Shown: in pieces, positions 1 to 5,653 of the stretch
Layout: every line of letters starts with the position of its first letter
Position numbering within the stretch: the first letter of the stretch is position 1
DNA from: JBFGCA01 sp041567315
Lineage (GTDB): Bacteria > Acidobacteriota > Thermoanaerobaculia > Multivoradales > JAHEKO01
Reading direction: 5' to 3'
Length of the DNA stretch: 41,293 nt
Assembly: GCA_041567315.1 (NCBI GenBank)
Contig: JBFGCA010000035.1
Location: 1 to 41,293, forward strand
Position numbers and translations under genes: made by a program
Notes under the pieces: generated by a model
What the model saw: only the letters and a program-made list of their open reading frames with translations
What the model was told of the DNA's origin: nothing
Database searches by the model: none

Positions 1-1135
1 GCCCCGAGCGCTGCCAGGTGGCCATCACGCTCCCCGGGTAGCCCACCAGCACGCAGGCGTCGAGCCCGCCGACGTCGATCCCCATCTCCAGCGCCGAGGT
101 CGAGATCACCCCGTCGAGCCGCCCCTCGAACAGCCCGCGCTCGATCCGCCGGCGCTCCTCGGGCAGGAAGCCCGAGCGGTAGCTCCGGACCCGCCGCGCC
201 AGCCCCGGCGCCTGCTGCTTGAGCCACGAATAGAGCAGCTCGGTGATGCGCCGCGCCTTCGTGAAGACGATGGTCTTGAGTCCCGCATCGAGCAGCGCGA
301 TGGCGAGCTGGAGACTCGTCGTGTAGGGACTCGCGTCAGGCCGCACCAGCAGCAGGTGGCGCCCCTCGCGCGGTGCCCCCGAGTCGGCGATCCAGCGGAA
401 CGGCCGGCCGGTCAGCGCGGCGGCGAAGGCGTCGGCGTTGCCGGCGGTGGCCGAGGAGGCGACCAGCCGCGGCGCCGCGCCCAACGACGCGCAGACCCGG
501 AAGAGGCGTTGCAGGGTGTGGTGGAAGTGGCTGCCGAAGATCCCCCGGTAGGTGTGCAGCTCGTCGAGCACGATCCAGCGCAGCTCGCGTAGGAACGGCT
601 CCCAGCTCGGCCAGAAGGAGAGGATCCCCAGGTGCAGCATGTCGGGGTTGGAGACCACCACCCGCGGCGGCTTCTGCCGGATGCGCCGCCGCACGCTCTG
701 CGAGGTGTCGCCGTCGTAGATCTCGCAGGCCGCCGCCTCGCCCAGTCCGGCCGCCGCCGCCAGCCGCTCGAACTTGTTCCTCTGATCCTGCCCCAGCGCC
801 TTGAGCGGATACAGAAACAGCGCCCGCCCCGGGCCCCCCACCGCCGCCTCCTCCAGCACCGGCAGGTGGAACACCAGCGACTTGCCCGAGGCGGTCGGCG
901 TGGTGATCAGCACGTCCTCGCCGCCCCTGAGCGCCGTCAGCCCCGCCGCCTGGTGGCTCCACAGCCGCTCCACCCCCCGCCCCGCCAGCGCCCCCCGCAG
1001 CACCGCCGGCAGCGCCGGCTCCGGCTCCCCGAACCGCGCCGCCACCGCCGGCAGATACAGCGCCTCCGCCACCTGCGGCCCCAGCCGCGAGTCCTCCCTG
1101 AGCGCCGCCACGACCTCCCCGACCCCGGTCGCCAT
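1..1135 (-). CDS. DEAD/DEAH-box helicase, YprA/MrfA-type (partial)
   Basis: This is the 5' part of a superfamily 2 helicase; the rest lies beyond the left edge. About 378 codons are visible from the ATG at 1135. Visible motifs are a P-loop TPTASGKS near residue 80 (Lys about 85), the motif II box DELH near residue 191 followed by TYRGIFGSH, and motif III SSAT. Further on, an STSALEMGIDVG segment belongs to the second RecA-like lobe. The DELHTYRG(I/V)FGSH signature is characteristic of the YprA/MrfA/Hrq1-like group, ATP-driven 3'-5' helicases linked to DNA repair (MrfA acts in mitomycin C lesion repair). The usual family length is about 750 residues or more, so roughly half is present, and the C-terminal Cys-rich DUF1998 domain would lie outside. 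The gene is divergent from the toxin-antitoxin pair at 1266. Family assignment is firm; the exact physiological role is not. Confidence 0.85.
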   Translation of the reverse strand, partial: MATGVGEVVAALREDSRLGPQVAEALYLPAVAARFGEPEPALPAVLRGALAGRGVERLWSHQAAGLTALRGGEDVLITTPTASGKSLVFHLPVLEEAAVGGPGRALFLYPLKALGQDQRNKFERLAAAAGLGEAAACEIYDGDTSQSVRRRIRQKPPRVVVSNPDMLHLGILSFWPSWEPFLRELRWIVLDELHTYRGIFGSHFHHTLQRLFRVCASLGAAPRLVASSATAGNADAFAAALTGRPFRWIADSGAPREGRHLLLVRPDASPYTTSLQLAIALLDAGLKTIVFTKARRITELLYSWLKQQAPGLARRVRSYRSGFLPEERRRIERGLFEGRLDGVISTSALEMGIDVGGLDACVLVGYPGSVMATWQRSG

Positions 1136-1217
1136 GATGCCCCATCCTAACCCCCCTCTACGCTTCGTTACCGCCTGGAGAGCGCCGTCGCCTGGGGGAG
1201 CGCAGGGAGATGTCGCT

Positions 1218-1257
1218 TGTCAAGAAAACTTGACATGCACATGCATGTTTCATAAAC
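1218..1257 (+). promoter_or_regulatory. Promoter/operator of the vapBC-like pair
   Basis: A perfect -35 hexamer TTGACA lies at 1230-1235, and an A/T-rich -10 candidate (CATAAA at 1251-1256, or ATAAAC one base on) follows with 15-16 bp spacing. The -35 sits inside a perfect inverted repeat, TGTCAAG (1218-1224), AAAA, CTTGACA (1229-1235). A second near-palindrome, ACATGCAC-ATGCATGT, lies at 1233-1248. Such palindromes over the promoter fit autorepression by the RHH antitoxin with its toxin. The predicted start site falls next to the ATG at 1266, which has no Shine-Dalgarno, so a leaderless mRNA is likely. Confidence 0.55.
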
Positions 1258-1265
1258 TGCCGGCA

Positions 1266-1505
1266 ATGCGGACGACGGTCGAGATCACCGATCGGCAGCG
1301 GGCGCGCCTGCTCCAGTTGGCTGCGGAGCGGGGTGAGAAGGGGTTCTCGGGGCTTGTTCGGGAGGCGATCGACGTCTATCTGGCCGGAGAGACCGAGCGG
1401 CGGGAGAGGGTCGCGACGGCGCGCGCCGCGCTGGGAACCCTCGATGGAGAGGCCGCCGAGGCGCTGCGGGAGTCGGTGCGGCGGCTGCGGGAGCGCTGGC
1501 GATGA
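1266..1505 (+). CDS. Ribbon-helix-helix antitoxin, VapB/CopG-like
   Basis: This 79-residue protein begins MRTTVEITDRQRARLLQLAA, a classic ribbon-helix-helix (MetJ/Arc) N-terminus: one beta strand that enters the DNA groove, then two helices. The C-terminal half (GETERRERVATARAALGTL and on) is charged and helical, as expected for the toxin-binding tail of a VapB antitoxin. The last bases overlap the toxin start as ATGA, a translational-coupling arrangement. I chose the ATG at 1266 because the strand motif begins there and a strong promoter would start transcription just upstream; an in-frame ATG at 1245 would add seven residues but overlaps the operator region. The role is to neutralise the PIN toxin and repress the operon. 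Confidence 0.8.
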   Translation: MRTTVEITDRQRARLLQLAAERGEKGFSGLVREAIDVYLAGETERRERVATARAALGTLDGEAAEALRESVRRLRERWR

Positions 1506-1903
1506 TCGTCGCCGACTCGGACGTCCTGATCGACGCCCTGGCGGGACTCGAGCCGGCCCGCGGGCGGATCGACCTCGAGCTCGAGACGGGCCAACTGGCC
1601 ACGACTTCGATCACCGCGTTCGAGCTGCTCAGCGGCGCTCGAACGGACCGCGACCTGGCCCGCATCGAGAGCCTGCTGGGCGCTCTCGCCATCCTGCCGC
1701 TCGACCCGGCGGCGAGCCGCGCCGCGGCCGCGGTCCGCCGCGACCTCGAAGCCCGCGGCGAGGGCATCGGCTTGGCCGACTACCTGATCGCCGGGATCTG
1801 CCTCACCCACAGCGCCGTCCTGCTGTCGCGGAAACGCCAGCACTTCGCCCGGGTGCGCGGCCTGACGCTCGGCCGACTGAATGCCGGGCGCTTATCGACC
1901 TAA
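1502..1903 (+). CDS. PIN-domain ribonuclease toxin, VapC-like
   Basis: This 133-residue protein has the PIN-domain layout: MIVADSDVLID at the N-terminus (acidic residues Asp5 and Asp7), FELLSGA with Glu41, and LADYLIAG with Asp93. These are the Mg2+-binding acidic residues of VapC endoribonucleases, which typically cleave tRNA or rRNA and stop translation. A fourth acidic residue near SRKRQHF is not evident, a common variation in the family. The start codon overlaps the antitoxin stop by 4 bp, and length is normal for VapC (about 130 residues). Toxin-antitoxin identity rests on domain plus coupling; the RNA target cannot be read from sequence. Confidence 0.85.
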   Translation: MIVADSDVLIDALAGLEPARGRIDLELETGQLATTSITAFELLSGARTDRDLARIESLLGALAILPLDPAASRAAAAVRRDLEARGEGIGLADYLIAGICLTHSAVLLSRKRQHFARVRGLTLGRLNAGRLST

Positions 1904-2247
1904 GGGCCGTCGCGGCTCGGGCGGGCAGTTCGTGCATTTTGCAGGTAGGAGAAACGGGGCCGGGAGGCGAACCGACCGACGTCCGGCCCGAGCCAGCAGG
2001 ACCAGTCGACCACCCGGCCGCCAGACAGGCGCCCTGCCCACAGGACCGCCGTCGAGGTCGAGGGCGTCGGGCCGGCCGCGACAACTCGTGCTCCGCGCCG
2101 CTTAGTTCCTCCACCTGCCCCCGCTTTCTTTCGCCATTCCGCCAGACCGTCGATCGCTGACACCCTCTGGGCTTGTCGCGAAGAATCCGCAACTGGCACC
2201 GACGCTATCTACCTGATGCTTCTTCCGCCTGTGATAGACAGCTTCGC
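1904..2247. other. Intergenic region, no gene recognised
   Basis: About 340 bp between vapC and the asparaginase gene. I see no credible ORF, RNA gene or terminator hairpin. The 3' end holds the only regulatory candidate, TAGACA at 2235-2240, which sits seven bases before the GTG start at 2248. Confidence 0.4.
2235..2240 (+). promoter_or_regulatory. Putative -10 element of the asparaginase gene
   Basis: TAGACA matches the TAnnnT pattern seen before several genes in this window. It ends seven bases upstream of GTG 2248, which would give a leaderless transcript; no Shine-Dalgarno is visible before this GTG. No good -35 is apparent, so the call is tentative. Confidence 0.3.
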
Positions 2248-3408
2248 GTGATCCGACCCGCCTCCTCCTCTTTCTTCTCCTTGCTCCTTCTCTGGATGTC
2301 GGCGGCAGCCGTCTCTGGCACAGTAGAACAGGACCGCACCGAGCAGCTGGCCGCGGCCGGCTCGCCGATCGTGCTGGTCATCCACGGCGGAGCGGGGACG
2401 ATCCGGCGGGAGGACATGACGGCGGAGCGTGAGGCGGAGTACCGCGCGGCGCTGGAGGCGGCGCTCACCGCCGGGTTCGCGGTGCTCGAGGGCGGGGGGT
2501 CGAGTCTCGACGCGGTGGAGACGACGGTCCGGCTGATGGAGGACTCGCCGCTCTTCAACGCCGGCAAGGGAGCGGTGTTCACCGCCGACGGGCGCAACGA
2601 GCTGGACGCCTCGATCATGGACGGCGCGACGCTCCGCGCCGGGGCGGTGGCCCGGGTGACGACCATCAAGAACCCGATCTCGGCGGCGCGGGCGGTGATG
2701 GAGCGGACGGAGCACGTGCTGCTGGCCGGCGAGGGCGCCGAGCAGTTCGCCGCCGATGAGGGGCTGGCCCTAGTCGAGCCCGCCTACTTCTTCACCCAGC
2801 GGCGCTGGGACCAGCTCGAAGAGCGCCGGCGCCGCGAGCGGGCGGAGGCGACGCCCGGCCCCGCCTCGGCGCCACCCGCAGCGGGCCGTACCAGCGCGCC
2901 CCCCTCGGATACGAGTGCGTCGGCGACGGAGCGAGAAGAGGCTCCACCGCCGGAGACGGTCCGCGAGCCGACTACGGCGGCGCCGTCCTCCGCCTTCGGC
3001 ACGGTCGGCGCGCTGGCCCTCGACCGCGCCGGCAGGCTGGCCGCCGCGACCTCGACCGGCGGCATGACCTACAAGCGGTTCGGGCGGGTCGGCGACTCGC
3101 CGCTGATCGGCGCCGGCACCTACGCCGACCCCCAGTGCGCCGTCTCGGGGACCGGCCACGGCGAGTTCTTCATCCGCTACGCCGTGGCCTACGACGTCTG
3201 TGCTCGCGTGCGCTACCTGGGCCAACCCATCGGCGAAGCGGCCCGCTCGGTCATCCACGGCGTGCTCCTGCCCGCCGGCGGCGAGGGCGGCGTCATCGCC
3301 CTCGATGCCCGGGGCAACGTCGCACTCGAGCTCAACACCGAGGGCATGTACCGCGGCTGGCGCCGCGAGGGCGAGCCGCCACAGGTCGCCATCTACGGCG
3401 AGGAGTAG
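2248..3408 (+). CDS. Isoaspartyl peptidase / plant-type L-asparaginase (secreted)
   Basis: This is an N-terminal-nucleophile hydrolase of the EcAIII (IaaA) family, cleaving isoaspartyl dipeptides and L-asparagine. The mature alpha subunit starts with IVLVIHGGAGT. Autoproteolysis should occur at FG|TVGALALD, making Thr252 the N-terminal nucleophile of the beta subunit, with STGGMTYKRFGRVGDSPLIGAGTYAD as the conserved follow-on. Between the subunits, just before the cleavage site, sits a 50-60 residue Pro/Ala/Ser/Thr/Glu-rich linker. The N-terminus is a hydrophobic signal-like segment (SSFFSLLLLWMSAAAVSG), so the enzyme is probably exported. With GTG 2248 the protein is 386 residues; a TTG at 2173 would add 25 residues but spoils the signal peptide. 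The stop codon lies in a palindrome (3406-3441). Confidence 0.88.
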   Translation: MIRPASSSFFSLLLLWMSAAAVSGTVEQDRTEQLAAAGSPIVLVIHGGAGTIRREDMTAEREAEYRAALEAALTAGFAVLEGGGSSLDAVETTVRLMEDSPLFNAGKGAVFTADGRNELDASIMDGATLRAGAVARVTTIKNPISAARAVMERTEHVLLAGEGAEQFAADEGLALVEPAYFFTQRRWDQLEERRRRERAEATPGPASAPPAAGRTSAPPSDTSASATEREEAPPPETVREPTTAAPSSAFGTVGALALDRAGRLAAATSTGGMTYKRFGRVGDSPLIGAGTYADPQCAVSGTGHGEFFIRYAVAYDVCARVRYLGQPIGEAARSVIHGVLLPAGGEGGVIALDARGNVALELNTEGMYRGWRREGEPPQVAIYGEE

Positions 3409-3441
3409 TGGACCGTAACGTTCATCCGTTACGGTCCACTA
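3406..3441. repeat. 36-bp perfect palindrome related to MITE ends
   Basis: A perfect 15-bp inverted repeat, TAGTGGACCGTAACG, a 6-base loop TTCATC, then CGTTACGGTCCACTA. The first three bases are the stop codon of the asparaginase gene. There is no downstream U-run, so it is not a typical Rho-independent terminator, though it may still end or stabilise transcripts. The arm agrees at 12 of 15 positions with the terminal inverted repeat of the element at 19657-19819, which suggests a shared repeat family. Confidence 0.75.
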
Positions 3442-3544
3442 GGTCAGCCATCGCCCGGCCGTGGTAGCTTTTTGGGCCAGTCGCAACCGTTGAAAAGCGG
3501 CGCGGCGGCCATCCAAGACAACCGGCGAACGCCGAATCACTACC

Positions 3545-3550
3545 AGGAGG
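3545..3550 (+). promoter_or_regulatory. Ribosome binding site of the OsmC gene
   Basis: AGGAGG lies five bases before the ATG at 3556. It decides the start against the longer open frame beginning at 3472. Confidence 0.75.
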
Positions 3551-3555
3551 ACGAG

Positions 3556-3984
3556 ATGCCTGTACGTACCGCTAGCGCGGTCTGGAACGGAACGCTCAAG
3601 GAAGGGGACGGGAGGATGCGGCTGGGGAGCGGCGCCTACGAGGGGCCGTATTCGTTCGGGTCGCGGTTCGAGCAGGCCTCGGGGACCAACCCCGAGGAGC
3701 TGATCGCGGCCGCCCACGCCGGGTGCTTCTCGATGGCGCTCTCGGGCGCGCTGGGGCGGGCCGGGCACAGCGCCCGGCGGATCCGCACCTCGGCCAAGGC
3801 GCACCTCGAGAAGGTGGGCGAGGGGTTCCAGATCACCCGCATCGAGCTGACCACCGAGGCCGAGGTGCCGGGGATCGACGAGGCCGCCTTCCGCCAGCAG
3901 GCCGAGGGCGCCAAGGCCAACTGCCCGGTGTCGAAGGCGCTGGCCGGGGTCCAGATCTCGCTCGACGCGCGGCTGGTCAGCTAA
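3556..3984 (+). CDS. OsmC-type peroxiredoxin
   Basis: A 142-residue protein of the OsmC/Ohr superfamily, thiol peroxidases that reduce organic hydroperoxides in the cytoplasm. It starts MPVRTASAVWNGTLKEGDG, typical of the OsmC subgroup. Both catalytic cysteines are present in their conserved contexts: Cys57 in AAHAGCFSMAL and Cys123 in ANCPVSKAL. The Arg/Glu partners of the active site are likely Arg37 and Glu47-48 (SRFEQ and PEELI regions). Length equals the family norm (about 140 residues). The gene stands alone and is convergent with the NUDIX gene. Confidence 0.92.
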   Translation: MPVRTASAVWNGTLKEGDGRMRLGSGAYEGPYSFGSRFEQASGTNPEELIAAAHAGCFSMALSGALGRAGHSARRIRTSAKAHLEKVGEGFQITRIELTTEAEVPGIDEAAFRQQAEGAKANCPVSKALAGVQISLDARLVS

Positions 3985-3990
3985 CCGGTC

Positions 3991-4014
3991 GGGCCGGGCG
4001 TCGCGGCCCGGCCC
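3991..4014. terminator. Possible bidirectional terminator hairpin
   Basis: GGGCCGGG (3991-3998) pairs with CCCGGCCC (4007-4014) across an 8-base loop, between the convergent osmC and NUDIX genes. There is no U-tract, so function as a terminator is only suggested by position. Confidence 0.35.
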
Positions 4015-4033
4015 TCCGGTTCGGGCCTGGGAT

Positions 4034-4591
4034 TCAGGAGCCGTCCGCGGGCGGTCCGCCGGCCGCCAGCCGGGTCTCGGCGGCGAGCAGGGCGCAGACC
4101 GACTTGGCGTCGTGGATCTCGCCGCTCCGGACGAGGGTCATGGCCTCGGCGAAGGGCAGCCGCTCGACCTCGAGGACCTCGTCGGCCTGCAGCCGCTGGG
4201 CGGCGGGGCGGAGCTCGGTGGCCAGGTAGAGGTGGATCTTCTCGTCGGCGAAGCCCGGCGTGGTCCAGATCCAGCCCAGCTTCTCGACCCGGCCCGGCTT
4301 CTGGCCGATCTCCTCTTCGGTCTCGCGGCGGACGCAGGCCTCCGGCGCCTCGCCCGGGTCGAGCTTGCCGGCCGGCACCTCGAGCAGCCAGCCGCCGGCG
4401 GCGTGGCGGTACTGACGGACCAGGACGACGTCGCCGTCCGCGGTCAGCGGCACCATGGCCACCGCCCCGGGGTGGTGGACCACCTCCAGCTCGGTCTCGC
4501 GGCCGTTGGGCATCCGCACCCGTTCCAGCGTGAGATGCAGCACCCGCCCGCGAAAGACGGTGCGCGATTCGAGGAGCCGGCCGCGGTTCAT
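4034..4591 (-). CDS. NUDIX hydrolase, ADP-ribose pyrophosphatase-like
   Basis: This 185-residue protein hydrolyses a nucleoside diphosphate linked to another moiety. The full Nudix box runs from about residue 75 to 97: Gly75, five residues, Glu81, then RRETEEEIG, fitting GX5EX7REUXEEXGU closely. Upstream, VVLVRQYRHAAGGWLLEVPAG is the substrate-binding region typical of NudF/ADP-ribose pyrophosphatases, and TTPGFADEKIHLYLA follows as in that subfamily. The ATG at 4591 gives MNRGRLLESRTVFRGRV, a normal NudF-like N-terminus; a longer start at 4702 would overlap the upstream gene and add low-complexity Arg/Ser. A REP-like hairpin lies immediately before the start. No strong ribosome-binding site is seen. 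Confidence 0.88.
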   Translation of the reverse strand: MNRGRLLESRTVFRGRVLHLTLERVRMPNGRETELEVVHHPGAVAMVPLTADGDVVLVRQYRHAAGGWLLEVPAGKLDPGEAPEACVRRETEEEIGQKPGRVEKLGWIWTTPGFADEKIHLYLATELRPAAQRLQADEVLEVERLPFAEAMTLVRSGEIHDAKSVCALLAAETRLAAGGPPADGS

Positions 4592-4600
4592 GCGATATGA

Positions 4601-4625
4601 GGACAGGTACCCGAGGTACCTGTCC
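4601..4625. repeat. REP-like 11-bp palindrome
   Basis: GGACAGGTACC (4601-4611), loop CGA, GGTACCTGTCC (4615-4625): a perfect inverted repeat between the stop of the DUF4412-like gene and the NUDIX start. Read on the minus strand it contains GGGGACAGGTACC, which I recall as the core of palindromes found with REP-associated tyrosine transposases (RAYT). No transposase gene is in this window. It could also attenuate or stabilise the mRNA between the two genes. Confidence 0.6.
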
Positions 4626-4631
4626 CCTGCC

Positions 4632-5504
4632 CTAGCCGTCGCCGCGGCCGAAGAGCTTCTTGAACGAGGGCCTGCCCTCGTCCTCTTCCTCCTCCTCGCC
4701 ACCCTCGGCGGTCAGGTCCGGCATCATCTGGGTCTGGGCGTAGTCGGCGGGGATCTCGAAGGTCCCGGCGGCGACCACCGCGGCGCGGTCCAGCTCGGTC
4801 ACCTCGGTGACCGTCCGCGTGGTCTCCTGCTTGCCCTTCTTGCCGGTCATGGTGGTCTCGTCGACCATCTTGAGCGGGAAGCCCCTGACCTTGGACATCT
4901 CGGCCGCGATCAGGCCGTCGAGCTCCGGGTCGCCGGTCTTGGGCGGCTCCTTGCGCAGCCAGACGCCGAGGGCGGGATCGCCGAGCGCCTCGGTCGACCA
5001 GACGTCCTGGACCGATTCGACCGCCTGCGAGCGCTTCATGCCGAGGATCTTCATGTCGATCGTGTAGCTGGTGCGGTGGCGGTAGCGGGTGGTGGGCAGC
5101 CCCACCAGGGTGCCGCCCGGCTCCTCGGCCAGCATCTCGACCCGCGGCTGGCTGAACTTGAGGCTGAAAACGCCCTTCATGCCTTGCAGCACCCCGCCCG
5201 CCATCTTGAGGATGGCGTCCAGGTCCCATTCGGAGTACTGCTTGCTCTCGGGGTCCACCAGGTAGAGGGTGCGCCCGCCGTCGGTGGTCAGCAGATAGCT
5301 GCCCTGGCCCATGAACGGGTTGCCGCTCTCGGTGAACAGGATCTTGGCTTTCTCGCCGTCGATCCAGGCCTCGACGCCGATGTCCATGGCGTCGTTGGCC
5401 GCCCCGCCCTCCTGTTGGGTCAGGGCCTTGTAGTGGATGGCGGCTCCGGCCGGCAGCGCGGCCAGCAGCGCGACACACGCCCACGAGACGATTCGCTGGA
5501 TCAT
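4632..5504 (-). CDS. Secreted DUF4412-like protein, function unknown
   Basis: A 290-residue protein with an N-terminal signal peptide (MIQRIVSWACVALLAALPAG, cleavage likely after AGA). The mature part has alternating short strands (LFTESGNPFMGQGSYLLTTD, LYLVDPESKQYSEWDL) that describe a bound or secreted beta-rich fold similar to DUF4412/LolA-like periplasmic proteins. This assignment is by pattern only. Near the C-terminus an acidic run (EGGEEEEEDEG) precedes a short basic tail (FKKLFGRGDG). The start at 5504 is supported by a GGAGG seven bases upstream and by the signal peptide. It lies 41 bp before the NUDIX start and 149 bp downstream of the DUF5916 gene, all on the minus strand, so cotranscription is possible. 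The cargo or partner is unknown. Confidence 0.6.
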   Translation of the reverse strand: MIQRIVSWACVALLAALPAGAAIHYKALTQQEGGAANDAMDIGVEAWIDGEKAKILFTESGNPFMGQGSYLLTTDGGRTLYLVDPESKQYSEWDLDAILKMAGGVLQGMKGVFSLKFSQPRVEMLAEEPGGTLVGLPTTRYRHRTSYTIDMKILGMKRSQAVESVQDVWSTEALGDPALGVWLRKEPPKTGDPELDGLIAAEMSKVRGFPLKMVDETTMTGKKGKQETTRTVTEVTELDRAAVVAAGTFEIPADYAQTQMMPDLTAEGGEEEEEDEGRPSFKKLFGRGDG

Positions 5505-5585
5505 TCCACGTCCTCCCCGCGGAAACTCTGGCACGAACGGCAGGCCCCCGCAAGACCGTCAGCGTCCGCTCCGGCCCCTGCCGGA

Positions 5586-5607
5586 CGGCGCCGCCCCCGC
5601 GGCGCCG
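5586..5607. terminator. GC-rich hairpin after the DUF5916 gene
   Basis: CGGCGCCGC (5586-5594), loop CCCC, GCGGCGCCG (5599-5607), flanked by CCGGA and CACCGG that extend the stem imperfectly. It is placed 3' of the minus-strand DUF5916 gene and 5' of the DUF4412-like gene. Without a U-tract, terminator function is inferred from location only. Confidence 0.4.
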
Positions 5608-5653
5608 CACCGGAGCGTTGACCCGTAGGGCCGGGAATGGCGAGCTCCAGGGC

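Noticed and set aside
3406..3441. The palindrome as a standard Rho-independent terminator
   Set aside because: There is no U-tract after either arm, and the arm matches the MITE end.
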